The position numbers and the translations under genes are program-made. Source: Epinephelus fuscoguttatus (taxonomy: Eukaryota > Chordata > Actinopteri > Perciformes > Serranidae). Taken from it: a stretch of 64,000 nucleotides of DNA. The notes under the pieces are model-generated. The model saw nothing but the letters and a program-made list of their open reading frames with translations. It was not told the origin of the DNA and did no database searches. Shown piece after piece: positions 1-24,100 of this stretch. The DNA lies in the NCBI RefSeq assembly GCF_011397635.1, contig NC_064770.1:22252200-22316199 (forward strand). The letters are read 5' to 3'. Within the stretch, counting starts at the first letter, position 1. Each line of letters starts with the position of its first letter.

Positions 1-219
1 AAGAGTGTCAACAAAAATCAAGCAGTAAAATAAAGATTTACTGCAGGGCTGTTGTGTTGCATGCCTGTAATTATTTATCTATTTACATTTATTTTTTCAT
101 GCACTTCACGATCTATCAGCTAAGCCTGTTTGTACTTCATTTTGTCTTTTTTTTAATTGATTGCATATGTTTGTTTTATCCGCCTTAGTTGGACTTTAAA
201 GTTTGTAAAAATGTATGTC

Positions 220-256
<37 letters not shown>

Positions 257-446
257 ATTTAAAAAATTAAGGAAAAAAAAACACACAACAAAAATAAATT
301 TATATAGGTAGAAATTGGAGAATTATACCAGTAATTATTATTGGTTTTAGATGCACATAAAAATTTCCCAGTATGGAGATATTTCCTTCTTGCTTGTGAT
401 CTTATTAGTCACCACAAATTCACAGTAATATTTTAAAATAACTTTT
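1..446. other. Intergenic AT-rich sequence, no gene seen
   Basis: I see no coding homology here. The stretch is AT-rich and holds a short (TG)n run followed by (TA)n at about 218-256. It lies just beyond the 3' end of the minus-strand SINE-like repeat that follows. Confidence 0.6.
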
Positions 447-816
447 CATTCATTTTCTAACCGCTTCATCCTCTTGAGGGTCGCGGGGGGGCTGGAGCCT
501 ATCCCAGCTGACATTGGGCGAGAGGCAGGGTACACCCTGGACAGGTCGCCAGACTATCGCAGGGCTGACACATAGAGACAAACAACCATTCACGCTCACA
601 TTCACACCTACGGACAATTTAGAGTCTCCAATTAACCTAGTCCCCAATCTGCATGTCTCTGGACTGTGGGAGGAAGCCGGAGTGCCCGGAGAGAACCCAC
701 GCTGACACGGGGAGAACATGCAAACTCCGCACAGAAGGGCTCCCACACCCGGGATCAAACCGGCAACCCTCTTGCTGTGAGGCGAGAGTGCTATCCACCA
801 CACCACCATGCCGCCC
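447..816 (-). mobile_element. tRNA-like-headed dispersed repeat (SINE-like), minus strand
   Basis: Read on the minus strand, the copy starts with a 'ggcggcatggtggtg' head containing tRNA A/B-box-like stretches. It continues through the conserved 'catgttctcccc', 'cctcccacagtcc' and 'gacatgcag' blocks and ends near 'agaaaatgaatg'. The same blocks appear on the plus strand at 36,950-37,375. From memory this is one of the commonest dispersed repeats of percomorph genomes; its class (SINE or non-autonomous DNA element) is not settled by this sequence. Open frames inside it are repeat frames, not genes. Confidence 0.75.
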
Positions 817-954
817 TCAAAATAACTTTTATATATGCTAAATCAATATATCTATAGATAGATTATGTAAATTTGCCCAGTGTTTCTGTATGTGTTCATA
901 GATAGGTTACAGTTTGTATTTATTTAGCCTTTAACTCTTTTTTTAAATTATTGT

Positions 955-1715
955 AATTTGATTTAATTTAATTTAATTCCGTTTTATTTTATTTTATTTT
1001 ATTTTACAGACTCCCTGTCTTTTAAACCTCAGGTTAATAATCTTCTTAAAAAGATGAGGCTGAAGTTAGGGTTAAATCTCAGAAACAAGTCCTGTGTCTC
1101 CTTTGAGGCCAGAAAAAGACTGGTTGCTGCTATGTTTTTACCATTTCTAGATTATGGTGACCTGCTGTACATGAATGCATCTGCACATTGTCTGCACATG
1201 TTAGATAAAGCACATCATAATGCACTGAGACTTTATTCCAGGGCTGGTTGGCCTTCTTTAACCTTTGCTATAGCTCAGTCACTGGTATTTGTTCATTTAT
1301 AAAGCCTTACTGGGTAAACTCCCTTCATACATTTGTACTGTGATTGAACAGAGATCTGACAGTAGCTTCAGTCTGAGATCACAAGACTTAGTGTTGTTGT
1401 GTGCTCCTGGTGCACAGACTGAGCTGGGAAGGAAAGCTTTTATGTGCTCTGCTCCTCTCACTTGGAATAACCTTCAAAAAGAGCTGAAACTATGTGAACT
1501 GGTCCCACTGCCTGATTTTAAAGCTCTCAGAAGTACGAGGATGAATGAATCTGTTTGTCACTGTGCATAGTTGTTCTAATATTTCTACAAGTTACTGTGT
1601 GTCTTTTATGCTTATTGTGCGGCTGTTTGGCTGAAACTTTTTGTATGCTGCTGTCTTGGCCAGGTTTCCCTTTAACTAGTTAAAAATTGGTTAAATTAAA
1701 AAAAGCATTATTGTT
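955..1715 (+). mobile_element. LINE 3' end (CR1/L2-group reverse transcriptase C-terminus)
   Basis: Plus-strand frames at 1,054-1,302 and 1,289-1,570 encode the C-terminal part of a non-LTR reverse transcriptase polyprotein. Landmarks are 'FLPFLDYGDLLYMNAS', 'FIYKALLGKLPSYI' and 'ELGRKAFMCSAPLTWNNLQ'. The frames are disrupted by a small deletion and a shift near 1,230-1,290, so the copy is dead. The 3' tail 'tgtcttggccaggtttccc...ggttaaattaaa' resembles the usual LINE 3' UTR of this group. The upstream (TTTTA)n run at about 960-1,005 may mark the truncation point. Confidence 0.75.
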
Positions 1716-1734
1716 TGTGATATTTTTCCTAGAA

Positions 1735-2642
1735 GCACAAAGGAGGAATGTGTGTCTCTCTCCACTGTTATGCAGATGACACTCAGCTGTACCTCCCTGT
1801 TAAACCCACTGACCTCAGCATGCTGAGTTCTCTACAGGACTGTCTATATGATATCAAAAACTGGGTGTCTTTAAATTTTATTCAGCTCAGTTCTAAGAAA
1901 ACAGAAATCCTTGTAATTGGGTCACAACATATCACAAAACAAATACTGCCATCTACTGGTCACCTGTGTCAACACATAAAGCAACAACATGTCACTGAGC
2001 TTATCCAATCATGTTTCCATCACCTCAGAAACACTGCTATAAGAAGATCTATTTTAATGTTCAGAGATACAGAAACTGCTTTTATCTCTTCATGTCTTGA
2101 TTATTGCAACAACCTTTATTCATATCTTAATAACCAAGAAGCACGACCACATCACACCAGTTTTAGCCTCTTGACACTGGCTCCCCATTTGTTTTAGGAC
2201 TGACTTTAAGGCTCTTCATGGCCTGGCTCCAGATTACATTTCAGACCTGCTAGTCCCTTATGAACCCCTGTGTAGTTTGAGATCCTCAGGCAAAGGTCTT
2301 CTGCTTGTCCCAGAGTCCGGACTGAAGACCAAAGGAGACAAAGCTTTTGCCACCAGGGCCCCGAGGCTCTGGAATGACCTGCCTGAGGGTGTAAGGCTGT
2401 CTGAGTCACTGTCTTCATTTTAGTCTCTCTAAAAACATACTTCTATCAGCTGTCTGTGTATTTTATTGCTATCTTATTGATGTTATTTCCCATTTATTAT
2501 CTTGATCTTGATTTTAGTTTTGGCCTTCCTTATTTTATGACTTAGATTGCTTTGTTTTGTTCTCCTTGTCTTTGAAGTGTGTTTAGTTTTATTGTAGCTG
2601 TGTTTTGAAAGGTGCTATACAAGTTAAAGTTCATTATTCTTA
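1735..2642 (+). mobile_element. L2-like LINE remnant, 3' part of ORF2 and 3' tail
   Basis: The frame at 1,748-2,197 carries the reverse transcriptase 'YADDTQLYLPVKP' motif, followed by 'DIKNWVSLNFIQLSSKKTEIL'. Degraded C-terminal frames run to about 2,430 and the tail 'gtgctatacaagttaaagttcattatt' closes the element. A close relative lies at 51,045-51,775 and retains a stretch of about 50 bp that is missing here near 1,980. It lies directly behind another LINE 3' end. It is 5' truncated and non-functional. Confidence 0.85.
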
Positions 2643-3027
2643 CCATATCTCCAATGTTACTTGTTTTATCAGCTGATCAGGTCCTGTGTTTGGATATGGG
2701 GATGCAATTCATGTGTTTATTTGTGGATGTATCTTAGGTGAATATTTGTGGATGCATACTGTGTTTTTAAATCTGTGTATGCGTTTGTGGATCATGTTGT
2801 AGATGCATTTTCTTTTCTTTTTAATATCATAATTTGTATTTTCTTTCTTCTTTCAGGCCTCCAGTGGACAGGTGTTGTAAATTAGTTTCTGGTTCTCGTG
2901 CATTAATATGCATTTTTTTTTTTTATTTCAAGACAAGGGACAGGACAGTACATGTATGAGACAGAACATAGAACAGGGTACGAAACGAAAAATAGATGGC
3001 AGAGCAACATGAATAACACAAGTACGG

Positions 3028-3077
<50 letters not shown>

Positions 3078-3700
3078 GTAGGCAAGCATGGATGTAGGGT
3101 GTGTGTGTGTGAGATAGGGTAGAAAGGAGGACTGGGGGAAGCACACACACAAAAATAAATAAAATAAACAACTAGATTATTTACTTAAAATAATAATATG
3201 AATTAATTAAATAATAATAACAATAATGATAATAGATGCTACTACTGTAAAATTTATCAAATTAGTAGAGAGAAAAAAGTAAAATAATAGTAAAAATAAT
3301 AGTGGACAAAAGGTGTACCATTCTTTATATAAAAAGAAACTGAGTAAGCATTAATATACATTTCTAATGCTGCTGTGATGTCCATATTAAATAAACTATA
3401 AAGTGTAGAAAGTGTAAGAGGTGTATTTTAAAGACAAAAACAAATATATTGTTGTGGTTATCTTACTTGAGGTGAAGGTGCTGGCCCCAAACTGGCACGT
3501 CATCAAAGACACTCTGGCAGATAGCCTGCTATTTCTGTGGGAATCCAGATACTGTCACATGACAGTGGAAAACGCCGCTATTATGTAACAACATGTCGGC
3601 TGCGTGCACCGGCACTCCATCGTACGATTCAACCTGTGTCAAGTCTGTCGTAATGAACTCACTACTTCATGTTTGGTCTTTTCAAAATAAAAGTATACAC
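2643..3700. other. Intergenic sequence with (TG)n microsatellite
   Basis: No coding homology is seen. A perfect (TG)n run lies at about 3,030-3,074. Open frames on the minus strand here are products of that repeat (poly-His/Thr). About 3,160-3,330 is AT-rich. The stretch lies immediately upstream of the pcyt2 promoter. Confidence 0.6.
3030..3074. repeat. (TG)n microsatellite
   Basis: Uninterrupted TG dinucleotides, visible directly. Upstream of pcyt2. Confidence 0.95.
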
Positions 3701-3978
3701 CACAGAGGTGTGTTGCAGTGAGTTTTATAAGCAGTGCTTCATTTCCTTCGTGGTTTATCTGCTTTCTTTGGCCGGCTTGACGTAGCGCGTCGTGCGTCGT
3801 TGCGTCGCCCGTGGAGGAGGCGTTTGCGCATCGCACTCACTGCTGCTGCTGCTGGTGCTGCTGCTGACACAGAAACCGGCTGTCCTGCACTGAAACGGGG
3901 CACACAACTGCCACCGCTCACCATCTCACCTGGAGGGATCTGTGGCACCTGACGCGGTCATCACCCGGCAGCCTCACC
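3700..3978 (+). promoter_or_regulatory. pcyt2: Candidate pcyt2 promoter/5' UTR, CpG-rich
   Basis: About 3,775-3,960 is locally CpG-rich ('cgtagcgcgtcgtgcgtcgttgcgtcgcc') against an AT-rich background, and it runs straight into the pcyt2 start codon. I see no TATA box at a suitable distance, which fits a CpG-type housekeeping promoter. A GCA/CTG-rich run at 3,840-3,870 would lie in the 5' UTR. The transcription start cannot be fixed from sequence alone. Confidence 0.5.
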
Positions 3979-16564
<12,586 letters not shown>

Positions 16565-18216
16565 GAAAAGCCTTGACCGAGCACCGTAGACCACGTGTCA
16601 ACATCAAACTGACAAGCTCAATGAATCTAGACTCATGTACAGGAAAATCAGCCCTTTTCTATGTGTTATGACACCCTCCACACACGATCCTGGTTAGTAA
16701 CAGCAGTCCTTACAACAGCCCGTTTATGGCCAGGGCGCCGGCATAGTCTGCTGTGGGATCATCAGGTATACAACGTGTGTGTGTGTGCGTGTGCGTGCGT
16801 GTGTGTGTGTGTGAGATCTTCTGTGTATTAATATATTCAGCATATGCAAATACATGTTCATGTCAGTCAACAATCACTCATACAGATGTCTAACTAAGCA
16901 GTTATGGACAGAAAAAAAAAGTTGAAACAAGGAAGACCTATTTTATGTCTTTGGATATTTTTAATTCCTTTTATTTTTTTGCCTTCAAAAATGAATTTTT
17001 AAGTGATTATATTACAGGATTTGGACATATGAAGGGCAAGTGTGGGAACCTGAGATGTTGAGGCATTAAACTGTAACCAGGAAGTGATTTGATCAGTCAT
17101 TTCCATGGGGTCGTTGCTGCTTTCTGCCCAGCAATGGGTGTAGCCCCACAACTGATCTATCAATGTATATACTGTACGTACTGTATCTATGTATTATAGA
17201 GTCATTAAAGGCTCTCTGGAGGATGCTAAAACCACGAGAGAATCAGGGGAGGAAACCCCCCGCCTCTCTGCATCTAACTTGGGTTGTTTGGACGTGAGAA
17301 GGTGTTGAAACTCTTTCGGGACCTCATGTACATATCAGACCTTTCTCCAGACTGCACTGACTGCTCAGAAATCATCAGAACTGTTTCTGTTTTACTGGTA
17401 GAGCAGGTTTTTAACTCGAAAATGCACACTGTCAAGACCTGCACGCCTGGCCTTTTGAGTGCAATTGTATTTTTTTTAAAACCACTTCTTAGGTTTATCC
17501 TAACATAGAGAACACTAGAGAGTTTTAACAGACTGCTTTTAACCTTTAGTTTTATTAGTAGAACCAGAGAACTATGACAGATGCTCAGTGTTGTTGACTT
17601 GATCATGAAATAGACCTCTTACTGTCATTGAGCCCTGAACAATTTAACCTCTGTCTCTATATCAAATGGGATTAAATAATATATTTTTTGTAGATGTATA
17701 TTTTACTCACCTCCTCTCCATTAACTACTGTATAGATGGTTTCATATTGTTTAAAAAAAAGCATAATAATCTGTCTGTATGTCAAGTTGGAATGTATTCA
17801 GTGTAGGCTATAATGTATATGTTATTGACAACTCTCAGTTGACAGATACTGTAGGAACTGATTGGACTACAGTTTACTGGCGCTGACAATAATAACATTC
17901 TAATCTGAAAGGCTACTTGTCGTCTTCTTTTCCCTGAAACGCAAAATGTCTGGGTGAAGTGTTGCAATGTCGGATCCATGTCTTCAGTATAATGTAGGTA
18001 GGCTGTACATGAGTCATATTATGAAAGGGTTAAGGTCATGTTTGGACACAGAAATGACCTTACCTATCTGTAAGGTTTTTATTTAAAAAGAAAAATACAC
18101 AGGCATCGTGACCTAATTGTGACCTCGATTTAAATTGGAAACATTAACATATAGGACTACAGTATATTTCTTAGTGCCCCAGAACCTTTGGCTCATGTTG
18201 GCCGTATGTTAATAAA
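16565..18216 (+). other. pcyt2: pcyt2 3' UTR and downstream sequence
   Basis: Non-coding sequence after the pcyt2 stop. It contains a (TG)n-rich stretch at about 16,770-16,814. Candidate poly(A) signals are ATTAAA at 17,204-17,209 and AATAAA at 18,211-18,216; I cannot tell which is used. No other gene is seen. Confidence 0.5.
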
Positions 18217-19565
18217 ACAAAGCGTGCGTAATTCATTAACATATTCAAAAAATTTAAGGTCACTTAAAGGTGCTTTTAGGGACATTTGAAGTGGTCATAA
18301 TGAATTTTTGGCAATCCCCATGCACTGTATCATGCAGGCAGTGTGGTGACAGAAGTATTGTCATTTTAAAAAGTAGCACGGTACAATAAATCAATACTCC
18401 ATTAAGAGAAAGGCCCTGCATTCAAAATCTTACATCTTATCTTAAAGTCTTAAAAGTGAAAGTATTAATTTTGCAAAAGATATATGGATATATTTAAATA
18501 TTATCACTGATTCATTAACATGTAGGCCTGCATGTAAACAGCATTTTAATGTTTCCAAGGTAGCAAGGGTGTGAGTTTCAACATATGCGTAAAAATTCAG
18601 TTAATAGCCTGTGCTATTATTTGCTTAAGTCACTACAATCAACCGGCCTATATATGGGCCAGGCCTTTAATTCCTTTCACACAAAACTGTTGCTCTGCAA
18701 CGATTAGGAAATGTAATCAAATTGTTTGTTTAAACCAGTATGAATATTACTTGTTTTAAAAAGCTTGAGATAATATATCAATTATGAATCATTCATCTGA
18801 TCTAGCTCTGACAGACAGCACATCAGAGAGGGAGTGAGTTATGGCACCCAACATACTGACACAACACCACTTTATCCCGTTCAAACAACACTCACAACTT
18901 GGATTAATTTTTTATGAAAAACCTTTTTGATTCTTTTGATCTGAGGACCCTTATGCACTAAAGGAATATGAATAACATACAGGATAATGGAGGAATGGAC
19001 ACATAATTTGAGGTACCTAACAACCCAGTTTTATACATGTGAAGAACTAAAAATGAACTGCTTGGCAACCAGACAGGTGCCTAATTGAGACAGACCCGTA
19101 TTTATCAAAATGTGTAGCCACACCTGGCTAATAAAAGGGACTGGATGTTTAATTGAAGTTTTACAGTCTTAAAAGGGGAATTTGGTGGTCCTCCCCTAGA
19201 AACTTTTGTGCATCATATACTTAGTTTTCTGCATTCCGGTGAATTTTTATGCACCAAATTATGGTGTAAATGTCTTTCATTATGTCAAAATTAAAGTCCT
19301 TTGCTTCTTTCTTGTTTCACTGGGAAAGACAAATGCACATATAACCTATATTATGTGTATATATGTATATATATATATGTCCACTAAGACCTCTCACCTC
19401 TTATCTAAACCTATTCAAGACAGAGTAATTAGAAGCTTGTTATACTGTAGTAGGTGAATCTATAACAATATAGATTTTGTAAAGTGAAGCTGTCAGATTA
19501 AATGTCATGTGGTAAAAAGAACCTTTCTCTGAAAGGCAGTTCAGAAGAAGCATTAAGTATTATTT
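18217..19565. other. Intergenic pcyt2-gnav1, nothing recognised
   Basis: AT-rich sequence without coding homology, clear RNA gene or recognised repeat. Short AT dinucleotide runs occur near 19,350-19,380. Confidence 0.55.
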
Positions 19566-19851
19566 TAACAGACTCTTCTGTATTGTTTGTCCCTCTTGCG
19601 TTGCCGTAGGGCAAAAAAAGGTTTTGGGGTGACGGTCCATTGTTTTAAGCATGGTTTTAAGGGGCTCATACCTGTGTAAAAGTGTTGGGCGTGGAAAAAT
19701 TAAACGGGACAGGAGACGGTGTAAGAGCTCCAACAGCAACCGCTGCCCATTCTTTTCCTTCACACCCAAAACTCTCACATAAGCATAGCGCATTAAAACC
19801 TACTGCCCTACGGCAACTCAAGAGGGTCAAGCAATATAGAACAGTCTGTTA
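19566..19851. mobile_element. 286-bp MITE with 47-bp terminal inverted repeats
   Basis: The left arm 'taacagactcttctgtattg' continues through 'ccctcttgcgttgccgtaggg'-type sequence. The right arm reverse-complements to 'taacagactgttctatattg' and 'ccctcttgagttgccgtaggg'. The arms match over about 47 bp with few differences, so a single strand could fold into a long hairpin. Non-coding, and fairly well preserved. Confidence 0.8.
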
Positions 19852-20003
19852 CATTATAAAATGTAATGATTCAACTCTTGTGCTAAGTAAGTTATCTAAC
19901 ATCTTGAGACGTTACTGTAGGGCTACTTGTTGAATAAAACTGTGGCCTTAATTTAAAACAAAAATACATTTCCCGGCGTCCTCTCGGCATCAAGCTGAGA
20001 GCA

Positions 20004-20018
20004 ATGACCAGTCTACAG
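20004..20018 (+). other. gnav1: Candidate upstream coding exon of gnav1 (option 1)
   Basis: ATG followed by four codons and a GT donor (MTSLQ | gtaatg). Spliced to the acceptor before 21,110, it would continue in frame as ICLGMCLHQ. It is listed because the first certain exon is open upstream of its ATG. Only RNA data can decide. Confidence 0.25.
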
Positions 20019-20135
20019 GTAATGAGCACGTGCGCCTAATTAAGCTTATTAGCACTTCCGTTGGTTGCTAACTTTGTTTGCTAACAGTTCAGATTGAGAC
20101 TCAACGACACCAGCGTGCCGAGCAGGAGCAGAGAC

Positions 20136-20174
20136 ATGTTTTGCTGCCTTCATTTACTGCCAGTCCCACTGCAG
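20136..20174 (+). other. gnav1: Candidate upstream coding exon of gnav1 (option 2)
   Basis: ATG with 13 codons (MFCCLHLLPVPLQ | gtacaa), also in frame with the exon whose acceptor precedes 21,110. The paired Cys near the N-terminus would suit palmitoylation, as in Gq-type subunits, but this is inference. Confidence 0.25.
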
Positions 20175-20399
20175 GTACAACATTTATTCAGTTGGTGTTA
20201 TAGTCACATAAAAATGAGAATTTTGCCTCAAAATAATTTTATGAGAAGGTTGTGTAAGGGAAGTGCATATTTATTTTGTAACACTGGGTGTACACTCCTC
20301 AAAACATACTTTTGTAGAAAGGCTTTTTTAACTAAACCTGTTGTGTCCAATTTCTATCCTTATTTTATCAAATTTATACTTTATTTATTTTAATTATAC

Positions 20400-20545
20400 C
20401 CTTTTTTTTCTGGTCTTAGCCCATGCTCAAAGTTTTATTGCTGTTTTTATCTTGATGGTGTATACTCTTTTATTTGTCTCATAAAGCACTTTGTAACTGT
20501 TTTGAAAAGTGCTATACAAAAATAAAGTAAAGTAAAATTACTTAT
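20400..20545 (+). mobile_element. L2-type LINE 3' tail
   Basis: The stretch 'cataaagcactttgtaactg' followed by 'gtgctatacaaaaataaagtaaagtaaaatta' is the typical 3' tail of L2-like elements, ending in short tandem repeats. No coding remnant is visible upstream. It lies between the candidate upstream exons and the first sure exon of gnav1. Confidence 0.55.
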
Positions 20546-21121
20546 TTATTTAATTGGGTGGTAAATAGACTGGGGATAGTTGTATATTGGTTGTAAATAA
20601 ATTTGGGAATTTGTTGAAATAATACGAGGTAAAAGAAGAAATGTAAAAGGGCAAGGGACAAAAGTTTTACTTCTACCTACTCCTTTTCGGACACTTATCT
20701 TTGTCTTGTTTGTTATTTCTTTCTTTTTTTTGTAAGTTTTATGACATTTTAGATTACAAAATTGGTGAAATTAACCCACCATTATGGGTGAAAAATAGAC
20801 AACATAGTTTCTTATAAGCTAGTCATCAAATATTGACATTAAAATTACATTTCTGTATGCTATTTAGTTTTAAATTACTCCTCTATGCTATATTTGAGTG
20901 CTGAAGATATTATTTTGATGCTTAGAGAAATGAGGAATGTCATCTACTGCATTTTTAGTCAGTGTTGCTTTTTAAAACTCTCAGTAAACGTCGTAATCAT
21001 TTATGAAATGTTAATATTAGTAACGTAGCAATAATTAGCCATATTTTTTTGCGGCCAGTGCTTTACAGTAGTACTTATGCCTCCCTGTGAAAATTGAATC
21101 CTTTCTCAGATCTGCTTGGGA

Positions 21122-24100
21122 ATGTGCCTGCACCAGGATATCACAGAAGAGGGTAAAAAGGCTAAACTCCAGAGCTCTAAAATAGAGCAAGACCTTTGTG
21201 AACAGGCCAAGACTGAGACGAATGTGGTGAAAATCCTCATGCTTGGTAAGTTTAAAGGCACTGACATGTCTGTAGTTTCAGGTTTCACTGAAGTGATTTT
21301 AAAGTGAAGCATCTCTCTTGTTTGTGTGTGCCAGGGTCTGCAGAGAGTGGAAAGAGCACCCTGATCAAACAGATAAAGATAATCCACAGTCACGGCTTCT
21401 CCAAACAAGAGCTCAGTAGTTTCAAGGTATTGGACTGCAGCGAAACAAATGGAGGATTTATTTTAATGACCTGAAATATTAAAGTTATGAGTCAATGGGA
21501 CAAAAGGTTGACTGCCATTCCCTCTGCAGCCTGCAGTACTAGACAACCTGCTGACCTCTATGAAGTTTGTTCTCCGAGGAATGGGGATGCTGAGGATTAA
21601 CCTCGCTAACAAGAAGAACAAGGTGAGATGGGATGATGCGCCTTTAGATTAGGTTTCATTAAATCTGCTTTGTGGTAGCGCAGTTTTCATGCAGCTCCTC
21701 ACTGTCACACTAGATGTCAGTCTTCATCTGTAGACAGTACACATTGTCAGTAGAGATGACTGATAGAGATCGGTGATCATTATGTTGGAAGGCACGACAT
21801 ATTTGTACCTTCAGACAGTGTATCACCTGTACTTTTGTACTTTTACTTTGAGTATAAAGATGTATATATAATGTCCTGTCCTGGTTTGGTCCATTTACTG
21901 CAGACGCACGCCCGCTCCATCCTGTCCTGCAACCAGTGTTTAGGGGACGACCAGGAGCTGCTTCCTTTTGTAGCTCATGCCGTCTGTGCACTTTGGGCCG
22001 ACCAAGGGGTGCGAGCAGCTGCAGCCAGAGGTTATGAGTTTGAGTTGAATGACTCTGCACTCTAGTGAGTAGAATGACCTCAAGTGATCTATCAATGCTG
22101 CCCAATTATGATAGACAGTGGAAATGTCAAGGGAAATTGCCCAGTAAGATGCGTGTCATCACAGTTTATCAATACAGAGCAACGGTGAAACAAGTGCTGA
22201 GAAAAAAACTTGTCTTCAGGAAATGATTCATGTGACATTTGTTTAATGGGAGGCTTAATTGGGTCCAAATTTAAAAAGCACTGTTTGCAGATATCCAGGA
22301 AGGTGGGAGTTAGGGTGGAGCAGATGAAACAGACTTGGTTAAGGAGTTAATTTTCTTGTTTACTGAGTAAGAAGTCAAACAGCATCATGTGAGGAGCTGT
22401 GAGGCAGGGAGAATTGTGGCAGAGGTTTTGATGAATCTGTAGCATTAGCTTTTTATTAAACTTTTTAATGTAACTGTATTTTACCACAATACATCTCCCT
22501 GTCTGATTATGTCCACTAATTATATATCAGATTTTATCTTTATGTAGGCAGAACTGTGTTTTTTCCAATTGCTGTCCTTCAGCAGTGTGCTCTTTGAATT
22601 GGTCATTGTAAAAAAGAAAAACTCAAACAAGCAAAAACACCCATCATGCACATTGTCATGAAATCCTACCCCACTTCTCCGCGTGGATCCTTTGTGAGTG
22701 TGGGTTGTATCATTGGCTGAAGTGTGGATCATTAACTTGAGTGTGGAATACGTTTGGTAAATGGCAGTATTATTGTTCTGATCACTCAGTTTCAGGCCAA
22801 CTATGAAGTGTGATTATTTGTTTAAAAACTCAACCTCCAACACACTTTACAGTTCACATGTAAAATAACTGAATTTATAGCACCAGTCAGTGTTTCATAC
22901 TGCAGCAAAATCAAAAATGTGTGACTTCCACATGGACAGTTTTGAGGGCCATTCTGGGAAATGTAGGAAATTCCAAGGCATAATTTGGCACCTTTTTTAA
23001 AGGTCCAGTGTCTAACGGTGAGGTTGCAGAACTGAAACTTCTCCAGTGTGCCAAGCGTGTAGGCAAACTACAGTGGCCGACACAAATAGGCAAATGGCTG
23101 TATTTGGAGCAACTGTTTGATTTATTCAATCTGGGCTACTGTAGAACAACATGGTGGACTCTGTGGAAGAGGACGGCCTCTGTATGTAGATAAAAATGGC
23201 TCATGCTTAGATAACGAAAACACATTTCTTATATTCAGGCGATAATGAAAACATAGTTATGATTATTACATAACATTTCTGCTAATAGATGCCCCTAAAT
23301 CCTACACACTGGACCTTTTAATGGGAAGCAGTTTCTCACAATAATCAGTGAAGACACTGAATGAACAGAGAATTCACACAGGCAGCTGTGTACCCCATTA
23401 ATACTGATCTATACCTCAGTAAGTTGCAGTATTTCCCTTTTGAGGGTTATCGTCAGACGTCATTAAAGGTATCTGCTACTTATTCGATTGACTGAATGAC
23501 CCACTTATGTTGCTCATGTTTAGATGCCTTCTGTAATTTAGTTGATGCTTAAATTGCTGGTGCATCGCTTACAAACTACAGCACAAAATTCTGTTTTGTG
23601 ACTTATCGTGGTGGTTGCATACAGTCTTTGAAATGAAGTAAAGGTTGACTAATTTGTCTTTAAATAAACTTTGAATAAATAGACTGAGGACGAGGTCTTA
23701 TCTCCGAGGCAACAGGGAGGAGGTCTGCCAAGTTTAAAGGTACTCTAGCCGGCCAGACTGAGAAAGATGATGTGACAGCTTCATTATCGGAACTCGATAA
23801 GTTTGGGAGCAGGAGGATGATATGAAACTCAACTGACTGCCTTACAGTATTCTCACTCTGCCGGACCCCACATTGATTTCTCCCCCCAGTAATATTGGAT
23901 TAGACTGTGTCGTGACACACTTGACTTCCCCGGGACCTGAGGGCACCTCAACGTGTGAAATGACTTCTCGGACATTAGCTTCGACACGAACTGAACTGTT
24001 AATGTAGCTAGAAAGAAATGTGAAGTTAGAGGAAGTTAACTATTGATGTAAAATGTGTGTTTTAGAAATCCATTCTAATCAACATGAGCTTTATTAGGTT

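Noticed and set aside
450-809. 119-codon minus-strand frame with Cys/Ser-rich sequence
   Set aside because: It is the translated body of the SINE-like repeat, seen again at 36,950-37,375.
2903-3171. Minus-strand frames with poly-Thr/His
   Set aside because: Translation of the (TG)n microsatellite.
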